A stretch of 64,000 nt of DNA from Sialis fuliginosa (GCA_961205875.1 OY540810.1:10974001-11038000); one strand, 5' to 3'; counted from the stretch's first letter, positions 23,361 through 35,645 are shown. Notes: generated from the sequence alone by a model not told the origin. Made by a program: numbers and translations.

Positions 23361-24304
23361 CAACCGTTTTCGAAAAATATCGAAAAAAGTAAGTATCTAT
23401 GTACTGCAGAATTTTACTTAATACGGATGCTTCAAATTACACAAAATAAGTTTATATTCTTGTACTATGATTACAAATAAGATGGAAAATTAATATAAAT
23501 AAAATTTAAATAAATAAATTTTATTGAAAAGTAACAATATTTTTTTTATCAGAATTATCATCATTATCTGAAAATACAACTTGACACTGTTTGTCAAATC
23601 TTGTTAAACGAAACAAATTTAAATTCCTTGAATTGTCAGCTTTTATTTGATACCACACTCGTGGAATCCCTGAATTTGCATGAAAAACCACACCACATAA
23701 AAAAATCCGCGTAAAAAGAAATCTTGATTGGCAATGAGAGGATTACAAAAGCAAATTTAATATTAACGATGAGTTAGTACTGAAGGTAAGAAAATTTTTC
23801 GATTTTAAACAGCCACCATTTTGAAATTGATAAAGAAATTTTACTAATTAACCGAATTCAAATTTTCAGTCAAGTTTCAATAAAATAAAATAAAAACTGA
23901 GAGGTTAGACTGTTTTTTTGCGAAGTTTCATCATGAGAGTGATATCATTAGCTAATTTTCAATTGATCAATTGCTAAAAAAACATGCACACACGATTCTA
24001 CACTAAAGATCAAAGTTGTGTTGAATTATATTATGTACATCGATGGTATCAGTGTGATTTACAAACTTTGATGTATTTAATCACTTTAGAATTTTGTCAT
24101 CCCTAAACTAACTCCTCAGCCCCATCTTTTACCTCCTCTCCCCCCTTTCCCCACTTAGTTTAGACGTGTCTGTCGCAGCGTATTGATGCGTATTTATATG
24201 TATTTACCTCAACATTACGTCTCAGTAAATTGTTTATAAGTTCTTGATTGCAGAAGCTTAATTAATTAGTTACACATTTGTGTCGCTCATATGTTACACT
24301 ACAA

Positions 24305-24410
24305 CTGGCACCAGTCTTGAACAATACCTATGTGTTGAACGTTGTTTGATTAAATGTACTAAATAAATATTTGTTGATATTTGATTGCTGCCATTACTTT
24401 AAATTAATCT
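24305..24410 (+). repeat. Family C repeat fragment
   Basis: GCACCAGTCTTGAACAATAC followed by TGTACTAAATAAATATTTG and TTGATATTTGAT, as in 2398-2486. It is cut off at the left end of the mariner element at 24412. Confidence 0.75.
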
Positions 24411-24411
24411 A

Positions 24412-25283
24412 CAGGGTTCCCCAGTTTTACTGATGTCAAATAAATGAATGAATTTTGAGGAAACTATAATTTATTTCTGAAAAAAAATTTCATCCATACA
24501 TTATGTACATTATGGAGTTTACATAAAATTAATTCAGTTCAAATCTATCTTCTTTTTCATGAATTACGAGTTTTATTCGTTTTGAAAAACTTCCATATGA
24601 AGCACGGATCATATATTATGGCATTTCATCCCAAATCTTAATTAAAAGTTTTTTTGAATTCATAATTTTCAAGTGTTTTACATTGCCAGGTTTTCCTAGT
24701 ATGTAGCCCCATGCAAAATAATCCAAAGGATTTAAATCTAGAGAAGAAGCAGACTATTCAGATGGTTCGATAAAATCAGGGACATTCTCTTTTAACCACT
24801 TAATTATCTTTTTTGCCTTATGTGTTGGAGTAGGAGCTGAATCTTGCTGAAAGCAATACTAGTCTTCGCAATAATAGTCCTTGGCATAGGGTAGCAAATG
24901 CTTCTTTAAAACTGTCTCGATATAGTAATTATTAACTGTTACCCCTGGTTCCAAGAAGTGTAACGGTAATTTGCCTTTTTTTTATAATGCCCCCCCCCCC
25001 CCCTCCCAAACTATTACACAAGAGACATTCTGGGAACGTTAGACAGCAAATTTACATTTAGGAACAACAGCAAGAGATACAGAATACACTATACCATTCT
25101 GTTGATTTCGAGCGTTCTTGTTACTTTAGCTTCCATTATGTTTTGTAATAAAACTTTCATACAATGTAAACAATATATTAATGCACTTTGAACACACACA
25201 CCGTACAAAATATCTAGAAAAACTCACGAGAACCAATTTTAAGAGAATCTAATAGTTGACATTAGTAATGCTGGAGATCCCTG
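24412..25283 (-). mobile_element. Mariner/Tc1-superfamily transposon, internally deleted
   Basis: About 872 bp between imperfect terminal inverted repeats. The left end reads CAGGGTTCCCCAG and the complement of the right end reads CAGGGATCTCCAG; both continue into a matching TACTRATGTCAA. TA dinucleotides flank both ends (24410-24411 and 25284-25285), the usual Tc1/mariner target duplication. It carries a decayed transposase on the minus strand and a 14-base C run at 24990-25003. The DNA just left of it (24305-24410) belongs to repeat family C, so the transposon probably landed in or beside a C copy. Confidence 0.85.
24529..25136 (-). pseudogene. Mariner-type transposase remnant
   Basis: Read on the minus strand, a start codon at 25136 opens MEAKVTRTLEINRM. 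The sequence then skips most of the N-terminal half (helix-turn-helix and first catalytic Asp) and resumes near a SCVIVW stretch. It continues through FLEPGVTVNNYYIETVLKK, the second catalytic Asp in CFQQDSAPT, then a DLNPLDYFAWG block containing the third catalytic Asp, and ends IHEKEDRFELN. The second and third acidic residues are about 34 residues apart, a mariner-like spacing. At least two in-frame stops (after YYCED and after EPSE) and the internal loss make it non-functional. In an active element this enzyme cuts and rejoins the transposon ends at TA sites. The assignment to Tc1/mariner rests on these motifs; the subfamily is not settled. Confidence 0.85.
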
Positions 25284-26064
25284 TATATAGGAGAGATATG
25301 CAATGAAACGGACACTAGATTGAAAAACGTTTTTTCTTGAAACATTATAAAAACAACTACGTTATACATAGCTCTAATTAATTAAGTGTCTTATACTTAA
25401 TCTCTTTTTACAAAATTTTAATTAGAGATCTTTAATCATCTAATTATTCTAGTATTTGTACTAATACTAAGTACCTACTTCAGTACTCAATTCTAAAATT
25501 TTGTGTAATCAAGTCTAATTGTTTATTTAATTACATTTATTACAAAATAATATCCGCCAGTCAACATTACTTTTTAATTTTTATAATCAACATTACTATT
25601 TAAATACACGTCCGTTTCCATGCACTAACATCTGTCCCATCCATTGCGTAAGTAACTTTTAAAATTGTTAAACAAATTTCATCTACACAGAAATTAGATT
25701 TGAAAAGTAACTTACTCAAATATATGCAATATCTCACCTTTGGAATCTTTTACAAAAAACTATTATTTTTTTTAGTTTTCAATACAAACATAGCACATAG
25801 CACTAAGCAAATGCATTCATTATGGTGTAGTCTATTATGTTGTATCTTACAATTAGTGATACTAACAACAAAGTTTGAATTAATTCGTTCGGATAGTTTC
25901 GATGGAACAGCCATTGTCCATTTCATGAACTGTACATTTCAAAGCGTATCTCCCCTACATTTAACTCTCTTGCAGCGTGATTTGATGACATTCATTTTGT
26001 TTAAAAACACGGACAAATAATTATCACAGTTCGGCACACTCTCAAGAAAAGTGTATTTTCTTAT
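25284..26064. other. Contains the longest open frame (106 aa), not supported as a gene
   Basis: 25700-26020 is open on the + strand but hydrophobic and compositionally like AT-rich noise. Nothing else is recognised; 23361-24304 and 26346-26970 are likewise empty. Confidence 0.5.
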
Positions 26065-26310
26065 GTAAAAGCTTAAATTTTACGACTCTTTATTTTATAA
26101 TATTTATATCGTAGTACTATCATTTTGTTATCTTTAGCAAGTGTTCATCACTAGGTATTCATTAGTGGTTTTACGTTGTTGAGAAAAAAACTTATATACA
26201 AAATGAAAGGCTATAATTAAAAAAATAAACTATATTTGCGGATTTTGGTAATTAAATTTATTTAATAAAGAAGTACTTGTTTTATTAAATGTTTTATCAC
26301 GAGGAAGCAG
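26065..26310 (+). repeat. Family C repeat fragment (right half)
   Basis: Contains TACGACTCTTTATTTTATAA, TTAGTGGTTTTACGTTG, ATAAACTATATTTGCGG and AATAAAGAAGTACTTG, matching the right half of C. It shows the empty site for the MITE at 46664. Confidence 0.75.
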
Positions 26311-26345
26311 TATGCATTTACTTGACAGATGTTTTTTTATGGAGA
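26294..26345 (-). repeat. Repeat B fragment, inverted
   Basis: CACGAGGAAGCAGTATGCAT then TTGACAGATGTTTTT: the complement of the B start only, directly after the family C fragment. Confidence 0.65.
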
Positions 26346-26970
26346 TTCCAAATAAAGACAAGTTCAGAATTTCGACTACTTGTTTGTTGTTTACATTTTT
26401 AAAGTAAACATTTTAAATTTTAAGGAGTGTATAAATAAAGATTTTGAGCAAAATCTGAATATGTTCTTGAGCCCACAAATAAAAAATGTTAAATTTAAAA
26501 ATATGTTGGAATCCTTAAAATCAAAATAATGTTAACGTTCTTTCTTCTTATATTCCATAGATTTCGTATATATTTAATGTATTACCAAAACATTAAAATT
26601 ATAATTTTACAGTTTAAATGTTTGAAAACAACTAAAAACTTTTAAATGAAAATATTATTTTTTATTTATTTGTGTATTTTTGTAATAACCATTTGGAATG
26701 TAAATATCAAATATAAATAAAACAAAATAAAATAATATTTGTTCACTTTATTTGGATGATTTCTGACTTTGTTGGTTTTCTAAATATCACCAGAGTAGCC
26801 TTCCAGCTGTATAATATATACAGGATAAATAACATGTTAAGATAAAAACGAGAAAATCAAATTTTCAACATAATTTTTCTTTAAATTTTTACTCTGTCAC
26901 TGTACAATATTAGAGATTTATTTAAAAAGTTATGTTCTTTCACATAAATTGTTCCTTTAGATTGCAATTA

Positions 26971-27640
26971 TTGGGTTGTCGGAAAAGTCATGACGCATTT
27001 TTACTATGTTTTTCAAAGTCATTTATTTATGAAAAGAACAGAGCTAGCCTTTTGTCATCTTTCAGTCAGTTTCATAATTCCTAGTTCATAGAAGGGCCTG
27101 TCTTTATCGACGAAAAACTAAAGAAGGTGCTAATTTACGACCTTATCGAAATTGAACTTTATACCACGCCAGGAGTTTTTAAGAGCGTGAAACAGGTGAA
27201 AGTCTTAAGACGTAAGGTCAGGCGAATATGATGGGTATGGCAACACATCCCATCCAAGCTCCAACAATTTTTGACAGATGACCAATTTTTTTTGGTTTCG
27301 CAATGTCGTGATGAAACCGATTTTTTACGATAACGGAGCTCTGGACGTTTTTGGACGATGGATTCGTCCAAACAATCCAATTGTCAACAGTGCACATTCG
27401 ATTTGATTGTTTAGTTGCTTGGTTGGAGCTCAAAAACACGACACCATTAAAATCCCATTACCTAACCGCGAAATGTCGTTGCGATCAAAATCACCAGTAA
27501 GAAATTTTTTAAATCATCGTTGGCATTGTCGTTCTTGTAGATGTCACCGTAAACTTTACACAACTTTGTACAAGCTAGACGCGCGTTCTCCCCTTTACCA
27601 GCTTCAAAAACTGTTAAGTTTAATTATCATATACTTTTCA
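26971..27640 (-). mobile_element. Second mariner remnant, one inverted repeat visible
   Basis: One terminus is visible at 26971 (TTGGGTTGTCGGAAAAGTCA after a TA dinucleotide), followed inward by the transposase 3' end on the minus strand. No matching inverted repeat was found to the right of 27640, so the 5' end of the element is lost or too diverged. It differs in sequence and family from the mariner remnant at 24412-25283. Confidence 0.8.
27019..27630 (-). pseudogene. Mariner transposase remnant (DD34D type)
   Basis: Reading the minus strand across shifting frames gives mariner landmarks in order: an N-terminal CKVYGD block, LTGDFDRNDISRLG (the end of the first domain), a jump to ELQPSN and LDCLDESIVQKRPEL, a degraded HHDIAKP around the second catalytic Asp, YPSYSPDLTS followed by DFHLFHALKNSW around the third, and finally FYELGIMKLTERWQKAS. 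The segment between the first domain and the middle of the catalytic core, including the first catalytic Asp, is deleted. Several stops and frameshifts are present. Family knowledge: such proteins are DDD-type cut-and-paste transposases acting at TA sites. The identification as mariner is secure; the copy is clearly dead. Confidence 0.9.
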
Positions 27641-28253
27641 GTGTTTTTAAGTTTTTTTTGAAATTTTTATTGACCATGTATTTTTGTAATTGTACATATA
27701 GTACAACAGTTATGTTAAGTATCTTCTTTTTGAATGATTGTATAAACAAAATAAGTGTTAATTCTTGACTAAAAGGATTTAATTAATTTAGTTACACATC
27801 ATTGTAGAGTGGGTTCTTTACGAGGGTTGAAAACCACCCTTGTTTGTCTACATTTTTTAAATGACAAGATAAAATTTGTGTGTTAGTGCCATGTTCGGTG
27901 TTGTAGCAAAAAGTCAATATTTACAGTGTAGGTGTACAAAACAGAGAGACAGAATTTTAGCTTCATTTAATCCTTGCATCATTATTTTGTCAACTGTATT
28001 ATTTAATGTTTACTGTTTTTTAGGCGATCTGATTGTTGATTATACAAATATGAGAATAATTTTTTATAATAATTATTATTATTCTTTGTACTAATTTTGA
28101 AATCGATCATATTTCCGATTTCGAATATTTTTTAAATACTTTCTTATACTAGAAATTTTTCTAAATCGAATTTTGAATGTTAAGTTATGTATATAAATGT
28201 TCATAAAAGAAATACAACGCGAGTGAACCCGCGGGATGATCGTTAATCATATA
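27641..28253. other. AT-rich stretch, no feature recognised
   Basis: The frame at 27876-28094 shows no recognisable domain. Also empty: 28940-29639 and 29886-30581. Confidence 0.5.
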
Positions 28254-28939
28254 AAAACATCTGCCAAGTAAATGTACAGTGCTTCCTCGTGCTAAATTCA
28301 CCAAAGGTAGTTAATTATTGAACAATTTTTAATGTTGAGATAAATTGCCTGGAATTGGTTAACCATTTAATTTTTATACAATTTTACTAAAAAATATTAG
28401 TTCGAAATTTTTCTCAAGACACACCTGATTATTTTTTCGTATTTTTAATTTTTTGACATGTCAATTCAGAAAAACAAAACACGAATTTTTAAAATAAATT
28501 GAGATAAATCTTTGTAAGGGAATATTTTACAACAAACGTTGTAGACCCATATTATAGGAAATTTAATGCTCTACAAAAAAGATTCTATAAAATTTTCACG
28601 TAAAATGTGTAGTTCTTGAAATATCTTGAAAAAATAAATATTTTGGAATGTCTCCCCTCCTCCTTACACACGATTTTGATGATTTTGAAATGGGACCGAC
28701 CAAATTTCAATAATATCGGTTCAGTGGTTCATGAGTTATGCGTGTGACAAGGATTCAGGGGACAGACGGACGGACGGACGGACACACGGACAGACGGACA
28801 GACACGGAACGAAAAGTGTTTGTCTTGACGTGAAACGGATAAATCAATTTAAAATTTTGAAATCGGAGAACATTTTTTTTGTCTCAATCTGAAACGATCA
28901 CAAAGCTTCTCGTATCTTCGATATTGCGAGGAAGCAAAA
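28254..28939 (+). repeat. Repeat B copy, internally shortened
   Basis: Same start (CATCTGCCAAGTAAATG) and end (TTGCGAGGAAGCAAAAA) as 34829-35645, but it lacks the GACATTTAAAACGTC units and is about 130 bp shorter. It contains a (GGAC)n tract near 28766-28790. Confidence 0.85.
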
Positions 28940-29639
28940 ATAGAAAATTGCTATCATAATAATATACTTAATGCATTTACCTTCAATAAGTAAAAGTACC
29001 TACTTCAGCAAACAAAAAAATCCCATTCTACTTTGATACCAACACAAAGGCGTAAGAAAAAACTTATAATTACATCAGCACGTACAAATAAATTCATTGC
29101 CTAACAAATATTTATTTTCTCTGGAAAAGGTCGAGTCAACATACTGCTAATTGCAGAGTATCTTATCAATTAATCTTACGTAATCGATTTAAATGTGACA
29201 TGACGTTAATGTACATACATATACAAAGTTATCGGATTATTGAATAAATTACTGCCTTCTCTCTCTTGACAGAAAACAACCATGTAAACCCCTGTAACAA
29301 CAATCTGTTGATGTCTCCCTTTAAATAGCTATTTGTATGGGTTTTTGTACAGCTTTTACATACATATGTATTATTATGACAATTCGTTAATATACATATT
29401 ATTTGAATTGATATGTTGGTATTAAATATTTTATTAAATTCGATTTATTTTTGATGTTTTGACACATAAACCCTTAATTACCTGTCAATAAAATTTGGCT
29501 TGTATTTAAATGCACGTTTTTTATTTATTTGTTTATCGTTATAAGTACTTAATGTAATATAATTAGCCTTTTACAGCATCCAATTCGGTCTTTTAGTTTA
29601 GAAAATAACTTTAAATAAGTTATATACGGTAAAATATTA

Positions 29640-29885
29640 TTAATAACGCGTGAACTAAAGAAGAAGTGCCGCATCAGAGCGGGGAAGGGGGAACAATTCG
29701 TATGCACTCGGCCACCAATCGAACTCCCTCGGCTCGGCTGTTGTCTTTTGATTGTTATTTATGTGTTAATTAGCAATTATTACAACAATAACTAATCGTG
29801 AATGTACTTAATTCAACTATATTTTTCAAAAATCCTAAACAATAATTCCGTAGTCCATTCGAGCGAAGCCGCGGGCACAACTAGT
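29640..29885 (-). repeat. Retroelement-like segment ending in a CCCGCGGCTTCG head
   Basis: The right end is the complement of CTAGTTGTGCCCGCGGCTTC. The left part (29650-29740) is unusually rich in G+C. The extent of the element between these is uncertain. Confidence 0.5.
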
Positions 29886-30581
29886 CGTAAATATTTTAAT
29901 GATATTTGTTCACCCTTTGAGATTTTATAATTTTAAAATAATTAATGTTAAAGTAAAAACAAATATAACCATATGGATCAATATCTAGTACAATTAGTAG
30001 ATATTGAATGGAAGCACTAGCAAGCGCATAGTTGTATAATTAAAACGACATTAATACTTTCTCCGTGGCAAGTATGCTCTAAGTATAGCAACTGGAAAGT
30101 TTAATAATCTAATATATACATAAATTGTTCTAAAAAGTCATTAATTATCAGATATAATACGAAATTTGCTTTTGTTCCAAGCAAAAGTTTTTCAAACAAG
30201 TATGACTTTTAAAAATTAGTAACTTTATAAAGATTAATTAAGTTTTTATTGATATCAAACAGTTATTTTAAATTACGGGAATCTTTGAGTTTTCTTTTTA
30301 GCCTACCACTTTATTCGTATAATATAATATATTTACTTAGTTGGGTTAAAATTATTTTGAAAATGTATCAACTGTCATGGCATTAATTAATTATAAATAT
30401 TACTTTGTAATTTTCTTATATACATTATAAAATTTAAAGAGCCTATATTTTTTAAACATGATTTTTATATTACTTAAATGTTTATGCTACACTATCAGAT
30501 CAAAATAAAATTTATGAATAACAAAAACAAAAAATGGCTGCAGTTTCACATTTATAAACTTATAAAACTTTATCATCCTTA

Positions 30582-31049
30582 CAGATGTTCAGATGGTTTT
30601 AAAAACTGCTCTATTTTATACCCCTTCCAAAAACCTACCATAATACCTACATGAATTGGCTATTTTTGTTAAAAAAACTTACATTTATCAGAATAAGTAA
30701 GATTTTTACATTTTTCCACTGATTGTGAGTCGATCCTTAGTATGCTATTCTAAATAAGGCATTAAAAACGTGATGCGATACTTTTCAAATAATTTTGTAT
30801 ACACATTGGATAGTGTAACATCTACTCCTGTACATTGAGTATTAAAAAATATTTTAAAAGTATCACGTTTTTAATGACTTATTTAGAATAGCATACTAGG
30901 ATCAACTCACTGTAAAAATGTATAAATCTTACTTATTCTGGGATAAATATAAGATTGTATAATAAAAATAGCCAGTTCATGTAGTTATTAAGGAAGATTT
31001 TTCGAAAGGGTATAAAATAGAGCAGTTTTTAAAACTATCTGAACATCTG
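30582..31049. mobile_element. TA-flanked inverted-repeat element (MITE)
   Basis: The ends read CAGATGTTCAGAT and its complement. TA dinucleotides flank both ends. The arms, about 190 bp, pair with moderate divergence across a short centre: GTATGCTATTCTAAAT near 30740 pairs with the region near 30885, and AGAGCAG near 31020 with CTGCTCT near 30608. There is no coding capacity. It is older than the fold-back at 11402, judging by more mismatches. Likely Tc1/mariner-type by its TA target. Confidence 0.75.
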
Positions 31050-32639
31050 TAAATGTACTAGATTTTATAAAATAATTTTTTAAAGAAATAATTTTATCAA
31101 AGGGCCGATATAAAAAAAACTGTTGTACTTTGTATATAGGTATATTTGCTTAAATTACTTCCAAATAACTCATTCTACCTTCCTTCAAAATATTCGTATC
31201 GCCGAACCAAACATCCTGTATATGTATTCTTTAAAAACGTTTTTCTTTTCGCCAAAATGATTTTAATTGATTTTAATTTTGACAGTCTATATGTTTGTAT
31301 GTAAGTTCATAAAATATGTTCCCTTGCAGAGCCTAAAGTATTTGATCTATTTTAACAAATGATTTGTCTCATTTTCTACAATTTTTTTTTTTTAATTCAA
31401 AATGTCTCACGTTATATGCCATATTATTATTGATTTAAAAAAAATCCATCAAAACTCGTCTTGGTGGATCAAATTAATGGGCTGCAAAATGTAATTTTAA
31501 AAATTTATAACAGATGTAGGAAAAAAATTAATTTAAAATTTACTTAAATATTGTATATTTGTCATACTTATTCAGCACTTCATTGTATAATTTAAATTTA
31601 TTTATGAAATAGTAGAAAACATTTGATTTACAAAACGAAATTACAACTTTTACTAAAAATTTTTAATTTTTTTTCCAGGCACAATTCGAGGCATCATGCT
31701 TAAAAACTAATAATTTAAAAAATTTCAAAGTTGAAACTCTCAGCGAGATTAATGAATTTCAGATGATTTTTCGATCTCATCTCGGCATTAAAATAATGAA
31801 TTTGATAAAAGTTCCATTTAAATCAGTTCAGAACATTCTTAAATTAGCATTAACATAGAAACAAACTTCTCTTTATTATATTAGTTAAGATCCTTTTTAG
31901 GGTTTAATTTCCAGTCCAGATTATTGTTTATAAGTTAGATATTATATAATATAATATTATATAATTCGCAAATGTATCCTATTTATTTGATTATTTTAGA
32001 TCTTTTTAGCAACGTTTCGAACAACGCCCCTTCTACATATATAGTCCATAATTAATTCACCTTATCATCTTATATATATAATATTATATAAAATCTATTT
32101 AAACATATTTGAAAATCTGTTCGATTCTGTCATATCGAAATTAATTAGTTAAATTATTAAGCCGATTATAAATCAATGAATCAAATATTGATATTAAAAT
32201 TAATAACGCTTCGAATAGATTACATATACTGTAACATTTATCTAAAACTACCTTATATACAAAACCTCTATATATATAATATACATACCAACATAAATTG
32301 ATCTATAAATCAAATATGTATTATTTCCACAATATACCAATACACGCAATATTAGAATTAATTGAAAATACGCCGAGTATGTTATAAGAACTTTGTGTGC
32401 GTATCTGAGTCTCAGTAGCGTACCATAGATCACCCCTTCCTCCGTACAATAAGAGAAAATATGAATATTATAAAGTAAAATTTTCTAGAGCGAAGAAAAA
32501 ATTAAGCTGCAAAATTGACAATTTAGTAGGAAAATAGTCACTTTGGTGATTATTTAGATAAATTTATAACTGAAAAACTGTAAGACCCAGGTCCAAACTT
32601 AGTGTACTGAATTTATAGGTAACATTATGACATTCCAAA
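31050..32639. other. AT-rich stretch, no feature recognised
   Basis: A short ACATCCTGTATAT end-like motif at 31210 has no partner. 33020-34265 is similar, apart from the family E solo end. Confidence 0.5.
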
Positions 32640-33019
32640 ATAATGATAAAAAATACAACATATTGTAGGTATTTTTGAGGAAAAATGTCATTTTCATAAA
32701 AATTTTCAAAAAAATAAACATATTTTTTGACTTTGATGAGCAATAACTCTGAAACACGGCTAGCAATAACGCTAATACTGAAAAATACGTTAGTTAATTA
32801 TCTATGAAACTGACTCATTACGTTTGTTCTAGTTACGTTACTTTGGAAGTTATGAGATAATCTTTGTTTGTAAGTACTACTCTGAAGGAAGTTTTTAAAC
32901 ATCCTGTAGCTCAGAGGGTGTTGAAGATAGACCCCACCTTTCTATACAATTTTTTACTTACATTGAGTCAAGGAATCAGCTCTTAAAATATCTGTATCTC
33001 AAACCGGACCAGCCTGTAT
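32640..33019 (-). repeat. Family H repeat, inverted
   Basis: Complement of 15471-15880: AAAATGTCATTTTCATAAAA, GAAACACGGCTAGCAATAAC, ATATCTGTATCTCAAACCGG and ACCAGCCTGTA at the outer end. Confidence 0.7.
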
Positions 33020-33448
33020 AATAATGACGCCTTGGATTTAAAAAAATTATATAAAATTGAGAAAAATTGTCTATTAAGTATTAAGTGCAAGCAGAAATTA
33101 TCTTATATTAGAAATATAGTAAAAATAAAACTACTTTCTTAAACTTGAACGCGCCTGTACCCATGTAATATAATTTTATTTTTTTTAATTTTCCACCCTA
33201 GCAAAGTGCCACTTATTGTTAGGGTGAGTTCCCCCTTTGCTACGTCACTGCTAAGTTTATATGTACGTGTGTGACGAAAGTATATTTGTATCACAATTTT
33301 ACGTAATGTAGTAATGGTTCTTTAATAGGGCATTAATGTTACATTTGGGACTATACTTATTGTTAGCTTTAAAAAATGTAAATTATTAAGTCATTATTAT
33401 TATTATTGAGCTGAACTCATAAACGTACGGTAAACTAGTGTAAAAAAT

Positions 33449-33510
33449 ACTGCCATGGGTGCCACGGACTTTCTTATACATAATAGTATGAGTGTATAGT
33501 AAGTATATAT
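33449..33510 (+). repeat. Family E solo end
   Basis: CTGCCATGGGTGCCACGG then ACTTTCTTATACATAATAGT and TGAGTGTATAG, like the left end of 40733. No partner was found. Confidence 0.6.
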
Positions 33511-34265
33511 TATATAAAAACGATTGATTTTTTATTTCGAGGTCATTTTTTTGTATTTAAAAAACAGTATGTTTTATTGCTTTATCAAACATTTTTTTTA
33601 TTGAACATCAATAGATTTTGTTAAAGATCATAGGTCAACTACAATTATTTTAATGGAATCTCAATATTATCAATGTTTTGCTTGAAATATTTTTTCCTAA
33701 AAATGCAACCTGTCACAGTAAATTCCGTTTTCGAAAAAATACAACAGCCTTACCTAGCGACACTAATTTTAAATATTAAAATATTTTAGTAAATGGAACA
33801 GATATCTATTTTTTTCTATAGCTCCATTTACGCGTTTTTTGAACGCGCTGATTTCATGGAACCAATTAACCACTTAAGTGAATGGATTATTGTATATGTA
33901 GGTACATATATGTGTATACATAAATAAGCACTATTTTAAAGACAACGAGTATACCTATATTCCTTTATAGTTTTTTCTAATAAGTATAATTTTTATTTCT
34001 TAATGAAAATTAAAAAAATCTAATTAACAAAATGAGTGAGATAAGTGTAAATACAACATTTACATAAACGAAACATTCAAGCGCTTCTCTGTCTCTCTCT
34101 AAGGTGGATAATAAACGGAAATCTAGTTGGAACAAAGTTTGTTCCGACAACATTAGTCTTAGGGTTTGTAAGTGTTTGCTTACAATTTGAAACTTGTTAC
34201 TAAACAATGGTTGTTTATGAGAAAAATTTAATGGGTGCTTATGAAATTCATATGAAATATATTTA

Positions 34266-34472
34266 TGTATATAATAAAAACAAACTTGTTGTCTAAACGT
34301 CAAAATTTATTTAAAAAAAGGTAATCACATGAATATTATTGAGATAACGACATCGTTCTCAAATTTAAATCTTTATTAATAGCCTGACGATGATTCTGTG
34401 AATCGAAAGCTTGCGTTTACCTTCTCTTAAATAAATTTTGACGTTTAGACAACAAGTTTGTTTTTATTTATA
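34266..34472. repeat. Hairpin with a hammerhead-like core in its loop
   Basis: Arms of about 50 bp pair (AACAAACTTGTTGTCTAAAC near 34277 with GTTTAGACAACAAGTTTG near 34443). The loop includes, on the + strand, CTGACGA (34384-34390), a five-pair stem GATTC/GAATC with a 3-base loop, then GAAA at 34405-34408. The order CUGANGA-stem-GAAA is that of hammerhead ribozymes, with one extra T before the stem. The frame at 34010-34303 overlaps it and is not a gene. Confidence 0.5.
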
Positions 34473-34590
34473 TTTAACGTCACTGCTATTATATTATGTA
34501 TATATTATATATTTATGTATATATAAAAATTAAATAAAGATTGCATTCAGTAGGATCTTTTCCTTAGATTACGAACTTTTTGGTGTCTTT

Positions 34591-34828
34591 TTAACCGACT
34601 TCAAAAAAAGAGGAGGCTCTCAATTCGACTGTATATATTTTTTTGTATGTTTGAGAATAACAAATATGCACCGATTTGGACGATTTTTTTTTGTTTGAAA
34701 CAGCATACTCTCAAGGTGATCCTATATAATTTTTATTAGAATCTGATCATGGACTTGAAAATACGTCACTCAAAAGGGAAAAATACAAAACTTTTTATAA
34801 AAAAAATAAAACCGACTTCAAAAAAAAA
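34591..34828 (+). repeat. Family J repeat (ACCGACTTCAAAAAA-type)
   Basis: Starts AACCGACTTCAAAAAAAG then AGGAGGCTCTCAATTCGACT, includes GATCATGGACTTGAAAATAC, and ends in a second ACCGACTTCAAAAAAA at 34811. This motif pair is widespread in insect genomes. It directly precedes repeat B at 34829. The frame at 34749-34982 crosses this junction. Confidence 0.75.
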
Positions 34829-35645
34829 ACATCTGCCAAGTAAATGCACAGTGCTTCCTCGTGCTAAATTCACTAAAACCGATAGTGTTCAGATAAATTG
34901 CCTGGCATTGGTTAACCATTTAATTTTTATACAAATTTTACTAAAAAATCTTAGTTCGAATTTTTTCTTAAAACGCACCTGAATATTTTTTCATATATTT
35001 TTAATTTTTTGACAATTTCAATCTAAATCTAAATTTATGCAAATGTCAAAATGACATTTAAAACGTCAAAGTGACATTTAAAACGCCAAAGTGACATTTA
35101 AAACGTCAAAATGACAATATATCCAATCAAATATCAATTTAGAAAAACAAAACACGAATTTTTAAAATTAATTTAGATAAATCTTTGTAAGGGAATATTT
35201 TACAACAAACGTAGTAGACCCATATTATAGGAAATTTAATTCTCTACAAAAAATATTCTATAAAATTTTCTCGTAACATGTGTCGTTCTAGAGATATCTT
35301 GAAAAAATAAATATTTTGGGGTGTCACCCCTCCCCCTTACACACGATTTTGATGATTTTGAAATGGGACCGTCCTCAAACCAAACCCAACCATCCGACCA
35401 AGTTTCAATAATATCGGTTCTGTGGTTCGTGAGTTATGCGTGTGACAAGGATTCAGGGGACAGACGGACGGACACACGGACGGACGGACACACGGACAGA
35501 CAGACAGACACGGAACGAAAAGTGTTTGTCTTGACGTGAAACGGATAAATCAATTTAAAATTTTGAAATTGGAGAACTTTTTTTTTGTCTCAATCTGAAA
35601 CGATCACATAGCTTCTCGTATCTTCGATATTGCGAGGAAGCAAAA
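34829..35645 (+). repeat. Repeat B, full-length-looking copy (about 817 bp)
   Basis: Begins CATCTGCCAAGTAAATGCAC then AGTGCTTCCTCGTGC, carries four degenerate 20-base units of GACATTTAAAACGTCAAAGT, a CGACCAAGTTTCAATAATAT segment, a GGAC/GACA simple repeat near 35458-35512, and ends ATATTGCGAGGAAGCAAAA. No coding. The GTTCRTGAGTTATGCG and CAGACAGACA layout resembles non-autonomous retroelement tails, but the class is not proven. The frame at 35321-35539 lies in it. Confidence 0.85.

Noticed and set aside
25700..26020. Longest open frame in the window (106 aa) as a gene
   Set aside because: Hydrophobic, biased composition with no domain, no splice context and no codon bias. The minus strand has a faint basic HTH-like stretch (NHAARELNVGE), too weak to call a pogo-type remnant.
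35040..35115. Regularly spaced 20-base units as a CRISPR-like array
   Set aside because: They are degenerate direct repeats without unique spacers, inside an animal interspersed repeat.
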